Assembly: GCA_026983775.1 (NCBI GenBank)
Contig: JALSTK010000131.1
Coordinates: 1 to 42,351 of the forward strand
Reading direction: 5' to 3'
DNA length: 42,351 nucleotides
Source of the DNA: Calditrichia bacterium
GTDB lineage: Bacteria; Calditrichota; Calditrichia; Calditrichales; Calditrichaceae
Numbering within the stretch: the first letter of the stretch is position 1; each line of letters opens with the position of its first letter. Below are positions 7,270-16,139 of the stretch, one piece after another. Below the pieces are notes generated by a model, which had not been told where the DNA came from, ran no database searches, and saw only the letters and a program-made list of their open reading frames with translations. The translations under genes and the position numbers were made by a program.

Positions 7270-7698
7270 TTACTCGGCAGGATTTATTTCATAAGTATGA
7301 GTCATTTCCACGGAAGGCCGCAGCATGGCGGTGACTCCGCAATATATATCCTGGGATAAATTGATCGCCTTTTGTAAATTATTTTCCTTGATACCTTCAC
7401 CCCATACTTTATAAATTAATTTAATTTTTGAATACACTTTCGGATGTTGTTCAGTTTCCTCTGCTTCAATATGCACCTCAAAACGGGTATAAGGTTCACG
7501 CATTTTGTCCAGAATGGAAGCCACATCACTTCCCGTACATCCGGCAAGAGATAATAATAGCAATTCTTTGGGGCGAATGGCTGCATCAGAACCCCCGAAC
7601 TGAGTCGGTCCATCCATCATAACCCAGTGTCCGCTGCCTGTTAATCCGCTGAAGGTAACTCCTTTAATTTGAACCACCTTACCTGTACGTTGTGCCAT
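7270..7698 (-). CDS. OsmC/Ohr family peroxiredoxin-like protein
   Basis: 142 residues, normal for OsmC proteins. Both family cysteines are present: C54 in LLLLSLAGCTGSD and C120 in DIYCGVTAML. The conserved acidic residue E45 precedes the first helix. OsmC/Ohr proteins reduce organic hydroperoxides with a thiol cofactor. The sequence looks closest to the YhfA-like branch, whose substrate is unclear. The start has AAGGAATTTCT upstream. The gene is flanked by intergenic gaps on both sides, so it is probably transcribed alone. Confidence 0.9.
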   Translation of the reverse strand: MAQRTGKVVQIKGVTFSGLTGSGHWVMMDGPTQFGGSDAAIRPKELLLLSLAGCTGSDVASILDKMREPYTRFEVHIEAEETEQHPKVYSKIKLIYKVWGEGIKENNLQKAINLSQDIYCGVTAMLRPSVEMTHTYEINPAE

Positions 7699-7803
7699 AG
7701 AAATTCCTTTCCATCTTTTAAGATTCAGTCCTTTTTATGATTCTATCCATATAACTAAGTTGGGTTAGATGCCTTAACTTGCCGAGTGTTACACATCTAT
7801 CCT

Positions 7804-8889
7804 TCAAAATGAGTAGGTTTTTGCTTCTTCCTGCCCAAGCAGGACCCGCAAGCCACCGAGCGCCAGGGCCCTCATTTCCTGCTCACCGGGGAAAAGATAA
7901 ACCGGCGCGATAAATTCTACACGGTTTTTAATTAAACCTGTAAAACGCTTACTATAGGCTAATCCGCCGGTGAGGGCAATTGCATCCACTTTTCCAAGTA
8001 ATACCGTAGCAATGGCGCCGATTTCTTTACTTACCTGGTAGGCCATGGCTTCATAAATCAGTTTTGCTTTTTCATCCCCCTTACCGATACGTTTTTCGAT
8101 TTCTTTTACATCATGTGAGCCTAAATAGGCGACCATCCCTCCCAAGCCCTTGATTAATTTTTTCATCTCAGGGTAGGTATATTCCCCGGAAAACGCAGCC
8201 TTTACCAAATCCCCCACAGGTACGGATCCGCTTCGTTCCGGACTAAAAGGCCCATCTCCGTCCAATCCGTTATTCACATCGACTACCCTGCCTTTGCGAT
8301 GCGCACCAACGGTAATTCCCCCTCCCATATGCACTACAATTAAATTCGTTTCACCATACTTTTTGCCGATTTTCCCGGCCGCATCGCGGGCGACCGCTTT
8401 CTGGTTGAGGGCATGAAAAATACTGCGCCGTTCAATGAGCGGCATACCGGAAATTCGGGCCACTTCTTCCATCTCATCCACTACCACCGGATCAACAATA
8501 AAGGCCTGGCAATCCAATGCCTTGCCGATGGCATAGGCAATCAATCCCCCGCAATTGGAGGGATGATCCCCCAATACTCCCCGCTTCAGATCTGCGACCA
8601 TTTGCTCGTTTACCGTATAGGTTCCCCCCTCAATCGGTCTTAGCAAGCCGCCGCGCCCCACAACGGCATCAATATCATTAACCGAAATATTATGTTCACG
8701 CAACTTCCGAACAATGATTTCCATGCGGTACAAATCCTGGTCGGAAGCGCGGTTAAACCGCGACAGCTCTTCGATTTTATGAGTAATGGTCTCGGTGTAT
8801 ACTTCCCGCTCATCTTTAAAGATAGATATCTTGGTGGAGGTGGAACCGGGATTAATAATAAGCAGCATTTTGGGAGACTTTTCAGCCAT
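7804..8889 (-). CDS. buk: Butyrate kinase
   Basis: 361 residues from the ATG at 8889, matching the family length. The frame extends upstream to 8994, but 8889 has GGAGGAGTC just before it and places the conserved N-terminus LLIINPGSTSTKIS correctly. The ASKHA nucleotide-binding motifs NPGSTSTK, VVHMGGGITVGAH and ALTGGLAYS are all present. The enzyme makes butyrate (or branched-chain acid) and ATP from the acyl phosphate and ADP. Its start overlaps the ptb stop by 8 bases, indicating translational coupling, and it is the last gene of a five-gene minus-strand set. An isobutyrate/2-methylbutyrate preference cannot be excluded. Confidence 0.93.
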   Translation of the reverse strand: MAEKSPKMLLIINPGSTSTKISIFKDEREVYTETITHKIEELSRFNRASDQDLYRMEIIVRKLREHNISVNDIDAVVGRGGLLRPIEGGTYTVNEQMVADLKRGVLGDHPSNCGGLIAYAIGKALDCQAFIVDPVVVDEMEEVARISGMPLIERRSIFHALNQKAVARDAAGKIGKKYGETNLIVVHMGGGITVGAHRKGRVVDVNNGLDGDGPFSPERSGSVPVGDLVKAAFSGEYTYPEMKKLIKGLGGMVAYLGSHDVKEIEKRIGKGDEKAKLIYEAMAYQVSKEIGAIATVLLGKVDAIALTGGLAYSKRFTGLIKNRVEFIAPVYLFPGEQEMRALALGGLRVLLGQEEAKTYSF

Positions 8890-9802
8890 GACTCCTCCAA
8901 CGGGAACTAATGGCCAGAGCGGCCACGATAGACAGGTATTTTGCATTTTCGGAATCGGCCCGGGAGCTGAGCACAACCGGAACCCGGGCACCAAGGATAA
9001 CCCCGGCCACGAGTGTATTTCCGAGAATCGTCAATAATTTATAAAAAACATTACCCGTTTCTATGTTTGGTACAATACAGATATCAGCGTCTCCACCCAC
9101 GGGAGTCACCAACCCTTTGATGGTATTTGCTCGGACCGACAGGGCATTATCAATAGCCAAAGGGCCGTCTACAATGGCATTCTTAATCTGTCCCCGTTCG
9201 GCCATTTTTGAAATCAGAGCCGCATCTGCCGTTGAAGGCATGGCCTCGGGATTGACTTTTTCTACGGCTGATATCATGGCCACTTTGGGTTTACGATAGC
9301 CCAGGGCCTGCACGGCATCAATCGCATTTTGGGTGATGGCAATTTTTTCATTTAAATCGGGGGCAATATTCATGGCGGCATCGGACATAAAGAGCAGTTT
9401 ATGATAATTGGGACTTTCGAAGATAGCGAGGTGGGAAAGCAGACGGTTCCCTCTCAGGCCATTCGATTTATCCAGAATCCCATGCAGAAATCCGGCCGTG
9501 GAACAGAGTCCTTTCATGATAACCTGGGCATGCCCTTCCCGCGTGATCCTGACCGCTTCCTGAATCGCTGCTGTTTCTTCCCGCTGATGAATGATTTCAT
9601 AATGATTCAAGTTCATATGATGACTATGGGCAATCTTTTCCAATTCATCCTGATCACCAATCAGTGTGGCATCCGTGAGTCCTGCCGAATAGGCCGCGTC
9701 CAGGGCAAGCAAAATATCACCATCCTGAGCCATGGCGACCGCAATCCGTTTCTTACCATATTTGCCGATTTTTGCTGATAATTGTTTAAAATTTTTAACC
9801 AT
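8882..9802 (-). CDS. ptb: Phosphate butyryltransferase (phosphotransacetylase family)
   Basis: 306 residues from the ATG at 9802, which has AGGAAGG five bases ahead. A longer frame to 9862 would run through a GC-rich hairpin and add 20 atypical residues. The PTA_PTB fold is clear: MKGLCSTAGFLHGILDK, LLFMSDAAMNIAPDL and NVFYKLLTILGNTLVAGVI. It converts acyl-CoA and phosphate to acyl phosphate, the substrate of the overlapping buk product. Together they give substrate-level ATP from butyryl-CoA or branched acyl-CoAs. It lies directly downstream of the malic enzyme fusion. Confidence 0.92.
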   Translation of the reverse strand: MVKNFKQLSAKIGKYGKKRIAVAMAQDGDILLALDAAYSAGLTDATLIGDQDELEKIAHSHHMNLNHYEIIHQREETAAIQEAVRITREGHAQVIMKGLCSTAGFLHGILDKSNGLRGNRLLSHLAIFESPNYHKLLFMSDAAMNIAPDLNEKIAITQNAIDAVQALGYRKPKVAMISAVEKVNPEAMPSTADAALISKMAERGQIKNAIVDGPLAIDNALSVRANTIKGLVTPVGGDADICIVPNIETGNVFYKLLTILGNTLVAGVILGARVPVVLSSRADSENAKYLSIVAALAISSRWRSHG

Positions 9803-9819
9803 AAGCCTTCCTGTAAAGA

Positions 9820-9852
9820 TACCCGGCCGAACAATATGGGCCCGACCGGGTA
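9820..9852. repeat. Inverted repeat between the malic enzyme and ptb genes
   Basis: TACCCGGCCG (9820-9829) and CGACCGGGTA (9843-9852) can pair with one mismatch. No U tract follows on the minus strand, so this is not a classic terminator. It may stabilise or separate the messages in the operon. Confidence 0.45.
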
Positions 9853-9867
9853 CCGTTTTCATCTTCT

Positions 9868-12117
9868 CTATTTTTTATCGGTAGCCGCTACGGCAGCCAT
9901 GCGTACGATTGTATCCACATCGCAATGACGCTGCAGCACATGGATCGGTTTACCGATGCCGACCAGGATGGGTCCGATGGCCTCTGCTCCGCCGATACGG
10001 GCCATCAATTTATAAGCGATATTCCCAGCTTCCAACGAGGGGAAAATAAGTATATTCGCCCTACCCTTTAACGTGCTGAAGTCATAATCTCTGGCCCGAA
10101 GTTCCGTATCGAAGGCCAGATCGACCTGCAATTCGCCGTCAATGTTTAAATCGGGCCGTTGCTCTTTTACTATTTGGGTTGCTTTCGCAACTTTTTCGGT
10201 AAAGGGATGACGGACACTGCCGAAGTTGCTGAAACTAAGCATGGCGATCTTCGGTTCCACATCAAACAGTCTTTTTACCTCGTCGGCGGTTAAAATAGCG
10301 GTCTGAGCCAATACTTCGGCATCAGGATCAATATTCACGGTTGTATCCGCAAAAAAGATCATTTCGCTCTTTAAAACGATGGCATACAGACCGGCAACGA
10401 TCTTTCGACTCTGCCCTGTTTTTAAAATCTGTAAGGCGGGCCGGATGACTTCCGGATAATAATGATTCACACCGGAAACCATGGCATCGGCAAAACCTTC
10501 CCTGACCATCATAGCACCCAGGTAATTGCAATCACGGGTTATGAGTCTACGGCAGGCATCCAGCGTTAGCCCTTTCCGTTCACGAAGTTGATAGAGTTTC
10601 TGCGCATACGCTTCCCGATCCTTGAATTTTTCCATATCGACAATTTCAGCCCGGCTGATATCCAGCTCATTTTCTTCGGCGATTTTATGGATACGTTCCT
10701 TATTTCCCAAAAGAATCGGATCCACAATATTTTCATCCAACAGAATTTGAGCAGCCCGTAGTATTTTAAGCTCTTCACCTTCCGGAAGGACCAGACGTTT
10801 TTTATGAATTTTCGCTTTATTAATTACACCGCGCATTACTTCGTAAGACCGGCCGAGACGACTTTCCAGTTGATTGCGGTATTGATCCCAATCGGTAATT
10901 TTTTTACGGGCTACCCCGCTTTCAACCGCTGCTTTGGCAACCGCTAAAGCTTCCCATGTTAACACACGAGGGTCAAAGGGCTTCGGAATAATGTACTCCT
11001 TACCAAAACGAATCGGTTCCCCGCCATATGCTTTAATTACCGAATCAGGCACATCTTCTTTAGCCAGACTGGCCAGAGCATTGACTGCTGCGATTTTCAT
11101 TTGCTGATTAATGGCCCGGGCCTGTACATCGAGCGCACCACGAAAAATAAAGGGGAAGCCCAGCACATTATTAACCTGATTGGGATAATCCGAGCGACCG
11201 GTAGCCATTATAATATCCTGTCTGGCTTCAAAAGCATCCTGATAGGTTATTTCAGGATCGGGATTAGCCATGGCAAATATAATCGGTTTATCGGCCATAC
11301 TCTTAACCATTTCTTTGGTGACCAAACCACCCACGGAAACTCCGGCAAATACATCGGCACCTTTCATTACATCCGCCAGAGAAGCGGGTTCGCTTCCGTT
11401 GGCCAAACGTTCCTTATAGGGATTCATCCCTTCTTTCCGGCCTTTGTAAACCAGGCCTTTGGAATCAATCAGATACAGATTTTCTTTCTTCACTCCGAGG
11501 CTCAGGTATAATGTGGCACAGGCGATACCCGCCGCACCGGCGCCGCTAAATACAACTTTTACCTCTTCGATCTTCTTGCCCTGAACTTCCAGGGCATTAA
11601 TCAGGGCCGCACCGGAAATGATAGCTGTACCGTGCTGGTCATCATGAAAAACGGGAATATCCATCATTTCAATCAACTTTTCCTCAACGTAGAAGCATTC
11701 TGGGGCTTTAATATCTTCCAGGTTGATTCCGCCAAAAGTGGGTTCGAGTAACTTAACCGTTTTAACAATCTCTTCCGGATCTTTTGTTTTTAACTCGATA
11801 TCAAAAACATCGATATCCGCAAATCGTTTAAACAGCACGCCTTTCCCCTCCATGACCGGTTTGCCGGCTTCCGGGCCGATATCCCCAAGACCCAAGACGG
11901 CTGTACCATTGGATACGACACCTACCAGATTACCTTTAGCCGTATATTCATAGACTTTTTCAATATCTTTTTCAATTTCCCGGCATGGTTCGGCCACACC
12001 CGGTGTGTAGGCAAGCCCCAGATCTCTCTGGGTAATACATGGCTTCGTATTGACAACTTCAATCTTACCCTTGCGCCCCTCGGAATGATAGCGAAGAGCA
12101 TCTTCTTTGCGAATCAT
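9868..12117 (-). CDS. maeB: Malic enzyme fused to a phosphotransacetylase-like domain
   Basis: 749 residues, the typical length of MaeB-type malic enzymes. Residues 1-425 carry the malic enzyme ([33 protein letters not shown] and the nucleotide-binding [17 protein letters not shown]). Residues 430-749 are a PTA-like domain with [17 protein letters not shown] and [20 protein letters not shown], which in this family is usually regulatory, sensing acetyl-CoA. It decarboxylates malate to pyruvate, normally with NADP. The start ATG has AGGAGGCTGAG. Only 15 bases separate it from the NtrC-type regulator upstream, so the genes probably share a transcript. Confidence 0.95.
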   Translation of the reverse strand: MIRKEDALRYHSEGRKGKIEVVNTKPCITQRDLGLAYTPGVAEPCREIEKDIEKVYEYTAKGNLVGVVSNGTAVLGLGDIGPEAGKPVMEGKGVLFKRFADIDVFDIELKTKDPEEIVKTVKLLEPTFGGINLEDIKAPECFYVEEKLIEMMDIPVFHDDQHGTAIISGAALINALEVQGKKIEEVKVVFSGAGAAGIACATLYLSLGVKKENLYLIDSKGLVYKGRKEGMNPYKERLANGSEPASLADVMKGADVFAGVSVGGLVTKEMVKSMADKPIIFAMANPDPEITYQDAFEARQDIIMATGRSDYPNQVNNVLGFPFIFRGALDVQARAINQQMKIAAVNALASLAKEDVPDSVIKAYGGEPIRFGKEYIIPKPFDPRVLTWEALAVAKAAVESGVARKKITDWDQYRNQLESRLGRSYEVMRGVINKAKIHKKRLVLPEGEELKILRAAQILLDENIVDPILLGNKERIHKIAEENELDISRAEIVDMEKFKDREAYAQKLYQLRERKGLTLDACRRLITRDCNYLGAMMVREGFADAMVSGVNHYYPEVIRPALQILKTGQSRKIVAGLYAIVLKSEMIFFADTTVNIDPDAEVLAQTAILTADEVKRLFDVEPKIAMLSFSNFGSVRHPFTEKVAKATQIVKEQRPDLNIDGELQVDLAFDTELRARDYDFSTLKGRANILIFPSLEAGNIAYKLMARIGGAEAIGPILVGIGKPIHVLQRHCDVDTIVRMAAVAATDKK

Positions 12118-12132
12118 CTCAGCCTCCTAAAA

Positions 12133-13488
12133 TTAAGAAATCGTTTTTATTTTTAGCTCGTCCATCTTTCTATACAAAGAAGAAAGACTGATATCGAGCA
12201 TTTTAGCTGTTTCTTCTTTATTATTAGCCGTACGTTGCAAGATTTGAATAATATGTTCTCTTTCAAAGGCTGCAACCGCATCTTTTAAGCGGTCCGGTAT
12301 GGGACCCCTAAAATCCGAATCGATCATATTGGGCGGAAGATCCTCGGGTGTAATATAGTTTCCTTCACAGAGAATTAAGGCCCGTTCAATTACATTTTCC
12401 AGTTCCCGTATGCCCCCTTTCCAGGAATAATTCATCAATATACGCATGCTCTCATTATCGACATTGAGAATTTTCCGATTCATTTCCTTATTATATTTAT
12501 TGATAAAGTGATGGATCAGCAGAGGAATATCCTGCCTTCTTTCGCTTAGAGACGGTAATTTGATTTCCACCACATTGAGGCGGTAGTACAGATCGTCACG
12601 GAAAGCGCCTTTATCCATCTCTTTAGCCAAATCACGATTGGTGGCCGCTATAATCCGTACATCAATTTTAACAGGGTTGGTCCCGCCAACGGGTAGAATT
12701 TCGGACTCTTCAATCGCCCTTAATAATTTGACCTGAAGGTGCAAGGGAATATCCCCCACTTCATCCAAAAACAGAGTACCGCCATTGGCCATCTTAAAAT
12801 GTCCGTCCTTATCGCGAACCGCTCCGGTAAAGGAGCCCTTTACATGACCGAAGAATTCACTTTCCATCAAGGTGTCTACAATGGCTCCGCAATTAATAGC
12901 CACAAACGGTTTATGTTTGCGATTACTATTGTAATGTATGGCCCGGGCCACTAATTCTTTACCCGTCCCGCTGGGACCACTGATCAGAACATTACTCTTC
13001 GTCCTGGCTATTTTTTCGATAAGCTTAAAAATTTTTTTCATCTGGGGACTTTGACCGACGATATGGCTGAAATCATAGCGTTCTTCCACTTCCCTGAGAA
13101 GAGACTGATTCTCTATGATCAATTCTTTATGTTTGATCAAACGTTTGATTTTGAGAAGCACATCTTCAAAATCGAAGGGTTTAAGGATATAGTCGTAGGC
13201 ACCCATACGCAAAGCCTGAATAGCGGATTCCAGGCTGGCATGAGCGGTAATGATCATTATTGAAGTCTGGGGACAAATTTTCCGACACCTTTCGAGTAAG
13301 GCCAATCCGTCCATTTCTGGCATTTTTAAATCGGTGATAATAATATCGAAGTTATTTTTTTCGGCCTTTTCTATGGCTTCTATACCGTCACTGGCAATAT
13401 CGGAATGGTATCCTTCCTCATCCAAAACCATCTGTAAAGAATCACGAATCGTGCGTTCATCATCTACTATAAGAATATCAGCTTTCAT
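12133..13488 (-). CDS. NtrC-family sigma-54-dependent response regulator
   Basis: 451 residues from the ATG at 13488, which lies inside the 3' end of the kinase gene (11-base overlap); a start at 13518 would add ten residues before the receiver. The receiver domain has D9/D10 and phosphoacceptor D53. The AAA+ domain has Walker A GPSGTGKE, the sigma-54-contact loop GSFTGA (usual GAFTGA) and Walker B GGTLFLDEVGDI. A C-terminal Fis-type helix-turn-helix ends in KEETAKMLDISLSSLYRKM. It activates sigma-54 promoters when phosphorylated, presumably by the kinase encoded just upstream. Candidate targets in the window are the -24/-12 promoters before fliA and perhaps the diiron protein. Confidence 0.94.
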   Translation of the reverse strand: MKADILIVDDERTIRDSLQMVLDEEGYHSDIASDGIEAIEKAEKNNFDIIITDLKMPEMDGLALLERCRKICPQTSIMIITAHASLESAIQALRMGAYDYILKPFDFEDVLLKIKRLIKHKELIIENQSLLREVEERYDFSHIVGQSPQMKKIFKLIEKIARTKSNVLISGPSGTGKELVARAIHYNSNRKHKPFVAINCGAIVDTLMESEFFGHVKGSFTGAVRDKDGHFKMANGGTLFLDEVGDIPLHLQVKLLRAIEESEILPVGGTNPVKIDVRIIAATNRDLAKEMDKGAFRDDLYYRLNVVEIKLPSLSERRQDIPLLIHHFINKYNKEMNRKILNVDNESMRILMNYSWKGGIRELENVIERALILCEGNYITPEDLPPNMIDSDFRGPIPDRLKDAVAAFEREHIIQILQRTANNKEETAKMLDISLSSLYRKMDELKIKTIS

Positions 13489-15205
13489 CTTTTTCCATTT
13501 GTTTAACGGGAATTTCAATAATAAAAGTACTGCCTTTTTTTAATTCACTCTCGACATGTATATTCCCGTTGAAGTTTTTTATAATGCCATAACTGACCGA
13601 TAAGCCGAGACCGGTTCCTCTGCCTACTTTTTTGGTTGTATAGAACGGTTCGAAAATCTTACTAAGATTTTCTTCCGGAATTCCCGAACCGTTGTCTTTG
13701 AATTGAATGAGCACGTGATCCTCTTGTAATTCCGAGCGAATATCGATCTTTCCCGAACGATGTTTCAAAGCATCGACCGCATTGATCAATATATTAAGAA
13801 AAACCTGCAGCAGTTGGTCGGAAACCAGGTAAATAGTCGGTAATTGATTGGACAGATCCATTCTGATCGGAACGTGTTTAGCCCGGCGATCATATTTAAC
13901 AATACCTACCGCATGCCGAATAATTTCATTGACGTCGACATAAGTGGCCTTATAGCTTGAAGGCCTGGAAAAATCGACCAGTTCTCTGACAATTTTCGAG
14001 ATGCGATCAATATTTTTAAGGATCGTATCCAAATATTGGGTAATCTGATCGCTTTTCACACGGCGCTTAATAATCTGAGCCATGGATGAGATGGAAGTTA
14101 ATGGATTACCGATTTCATGGGCAACTCCGGCAGCCAGCAGACCGAGACTGGCCATTTTTTCCTGATGAGAAATCTGAAATTGAGCCTCCCGCAAGGCCTG
14201 GGATCTCTCTTCAACCTTGGATTCCAGATTGGCATACGATTCTTGCAGTTTTTGACGCATCTGCTCGAATTCGTCTGCCAGAATCTTGATTTCATCTCTG
14301 GCCTGAATATGAATCGGTTGCCGTAAATCCCCGTTGCTGATCACATTTGCCGCAGCAACTAAATCTTGTATCGGACCCGTAATTCGTCTGGATTGCAAGA
14401 TAGCCACAATGAGCATCAGCAATCCGATAATCAGATTCGCTATAAAAATCTGTTGCAGGAAATGAATCAAATCTCCATAGACCAGGAGTTTCGGCTTTCT
14501 GCTAACCAGGCTCCACTCCGCATCCAAATTCATTTTTGTCTCAATATAAGGCGGTCCGGGGAAAAGAATGCGGCTTAAAAACGGATTTATTTCACTAACT
14601 TTTCTATGGGCAAACTTTTTGCTTGTAAAAAATTGTTTGTGTTTATTAAATAATAGAAATTGAATTTCATTATTATAGCTTTTTAAACGACGAGCTATCG
14701 ATTGCTCCGGTAAACGCAACCAGGCACGATACCCTACCGGTAATTGGATTAAAAGAAATAAGGAGTGAGTATCCTTATCGTAAAGCAAATGACTGCTGTC
14801 GGGAGAAGAAATACGGAATTGTTGAAGAAGAGTTGAAGAACATCCTGTTTGCGTCAACAGGCTTCGGTCTTTTTTAAAAACAGCGAATGATTGGATAAAC
14901 CAGCTCTTTAAAAAATTTGAATGAAATATCTTCTTCCGGCCGGTGAGCAGGAGTTGGTTATGGGCATGGGAGAATTCATTACGTGTCGAAAGATTAAGGG
15001 CATCAAAATAGTCGGTTAAACGATCGATTGCGATTGCGGTTACTTCATTTAAATTTTGCTCATGAACATGACGGATACTACTCTTATTTAAGTAATACCC
15101 AATAATGCTGAAGACTAAAAGAGGAACGTAAGCAAATAATAGAAAATAAAAAATGAACTGAATATTTAAACCCGAAAAGACTCTTCGAGATCGCTTTAGA
15201 TTCAT
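13478..15205 (-). CDS. Membrane sensor histidine kinase, partner of the NtrC-type regulator
   Basis: 575 residues. Transmembrane segments at about 14-40 and 251-271 enclose a periplasmic sensing region of some 210 residues that I do not recognise (possibly a Cache-like fold). A HAMP linker (SRRITGPIQDL onward, about 272-325), a coiled coil, a HisKA domain with H363 in VAHEIGNPL and a full HATPase_c follow (INAVDAL, DNGSGIPEENL, GRGTGLGLSVSYG). The intact boxes predict an active kinase. The overlap with the downstream regulator gene supports a dedicated pair. The signal is unknown; the co-oriented maeB-ptb-buk genes hint at carbon or redox status. Confidence 0.92.
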   Translation of the reverse strand: MNLKRSRRVFSGLNIQFIFYFLLFAYVPLLVFSIIGYYLNKSSIRHVHEQNLNEVTAIAIDRLTDYFDALNLSTRNEFSHAHNQLLLTGRKKIFHSNFLKSWFIQSFAVFKKDRSLLTQTGCSSTLLQQFRISSPDSSHLLYDKDTHSLFLLIQLPVGYRAWLRLPEQSIARRLKSYNNEIQFLLFNKHKQFFTSKKFAHRKVSEINPFLSRILFPGPPYIETKMNLDAEWSLVSRKPKLLVYGDLIHFLQQIFIANLIIGLLMLIVAILQSRRITGPIQDLVAAANVISNGDLRQPIHIQARDEIKILADEFEQMRQKLQESYANLESKVEERSQALREAQFQISHQEKMASLGLLAAGVAHEIGNPLTSISSMAQIIKRRVKSDQITQYLDTILKNIDRISKIVRELVDFSRPSSYKATYVDVNEIIRHAVGIVKYDRRAKHVPIRMDLSNQLPTIYLVSDQLLQVFLNILINAVDALKHRSGKIDIRSELQEDHVLIQFKDNGSGIPEENLSKIFEPFYTTKKVGRGTGLGLSVSYGIIKNFNGNIHVESELKKGSTFIIEIPVKQMEKDES

Positions 15206-15257
15206 GTTTATCCATACATGGAATTAGCTAATTATTTTACTGAGAAGCTATCATTTT

Positions 15258-15273
15258 TTGCCATATATTGCAA
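15258..15273. repeat. Near-palindrome between the two-component operon and the cytochrome gene
   Basis: TTGCCATATATTGCAA matches its reverse complement at 14 of 16 positions. It lies 52 bases before the kinase start and 170 bases before the cytochrome start, a plausible place for an operator. No binding protein can be named. Confidence 0.35.
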
Positions 15274-15376
15274 CAAAATAAAATTATCAGAGGGGTAATA
15301 TCGCAAGCCTTCGTACAGAAAAATAAAAATAAATTCTTAAAAAATAAAAAAATTCTTGAACCTAAAAAAATACATG

Positions 15377-15404
15377 TTTACATTCTCGTCAGGTTTAAAA
15401 TAAT
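15377..15404 (+). promoter_or_regulatory. Predicted sigma-70 promoter of the tetraheme cytochrome gene
   Basis: TTTACA (15377-15382), 16 bases, then AATAAT (15399-15404), preceded by a very A-rich stretch that could act as an UP element. The gene's ATG is 39 bases downstream with GGAGGAAGGCTAA as ribosome-binding site. Confidence 0.45.
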
Positions 15405-15442
15405 GATCTCATTCCTATTCATTAAATGTGGAGGAAGGCTAA

Positions 15443-15979
15443 ATGAAAAATATTTTTGTTTCACTCATGATGGTTCTGTTCTTAGGAGCTACTTTTGCCC
15501 AGGCAGGTAATTTTAAATATGTCGGTGTAAAGAAATGTAAAGTTTGCCACAACACCAAAAAAATAGGCAAACAATACACCATCTGGAAGAATGGGCCCCA
15601 TGCTAAGGCTCTGCAATCACTGGCCAGTAAAGAAGCAATGGATTATGCAAAAAAACACGGTATAGCCGATCCCAGTAAAGATGCCAAATGTTTAAATTGT
15701 CATTCTACCCAAGCTACAGTGGACAAGAAACTCATTGATCCGAAGGGGAAAATGACAGTTGCCGAAGGTGTTTCCTGTGAATCCTGCCATGGACCCGGCA
15801 GCGCTTATAAAAAGATGAGCGTAATGAAAAATCACAAAAAAGCATTGGCGAATGGACTTATCTTGCCGACTCAAAAGGTCTGCGAAACCTGTCATAATAA
15901 GAAAAACCCATTTTACAAACCCTTTGATTTTAAGAAATATGCGGCTAAAATTGCCCATCCTATACCCAAGAAAAAATAA
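15443..15979 (+). CDS. Periplasmic tetraheme cytochrome c, c554-like
   Basis: 178 residues with a signal peptide (MKNIFVSLMMVLFLGATFAQ) and four CxxCH heme-binding motifs: CKVCH (32-36), CLNCH (83-87), CESCH (112-116) and CETCH (147-151). The spacing, the EGVSCESCHGPGS segment and the phrase YTIWKNGPHAKAL resemble the cytochrome c554 family of electron carriers. Its partner is unknown. The rest is lysine-rich. It is a single-gene unit, with its own promoter upstream and a strong terminator 15 bases after the stop, divergent from the sensor kinase operon. Confidence 0.92.
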   Translation: MKNIFVSLMMVLFLGATFAQAGNFKYVGVKKCKVCHNTKKIGKQYTIWKNGPHAKALQSLASKEAMDYAKKHGIADPSKDAKCLNCHSTQATVDKKLIDPKGKMTVAEGVSCESCHGPGSAYKKMSVMKNHKKALANGLILPTQKVCETCHNKKNPFYKPFDFKKYAAKIAHPIPKKK

Positions 15980-15993
15980 TTTAATTTCTGGTG

Positions 15994-16023
15994 AAACCCG
16001 GTCATTCCCGACCGGGTTTTTTT
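15994..16023 (+). terminator. Rho-independent terminator of the tetraheme cytochrome gene
   Basis: A perfect 10-bp stem AAACCCGGTC/GACCGGGTTT with a 6-base loop, continuing into a run of seven T. Confidence 0.92.
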
Positions 16024-16139
16024 ATATTTTTAATTAATTGCCCACATCTTTTGAATAGTGTACATAAAATAATTGGCACCGTTTCTTTTTCGGTTTTAAA
16101 TTGTTTCCTTATTTTTAAAAATAAAGGAAAGGAAATAGA

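Noticed and set aside
8890-8994. N-terminal extension of butyrate kinase
   Set aside because: It overlaps ptb widely, has no family similarity, and the ATG at 8889 has a strong ribosome-binding site.
15268-15510. 80-residue plus-strand frame upstream of and overlapping the tetraheme cytochrome
   Set aside because: It is lysine-rich low-complexity sequence across a promoter region and runs into the cytochrome gene in another frame.
16074-16090. TTGGCACC upstream of the DegT aminotransferase gene
   Set aside because: There is no GC at the -12 position; the register contains only T-rich sequence, so it is not a sigma-54 promoter.
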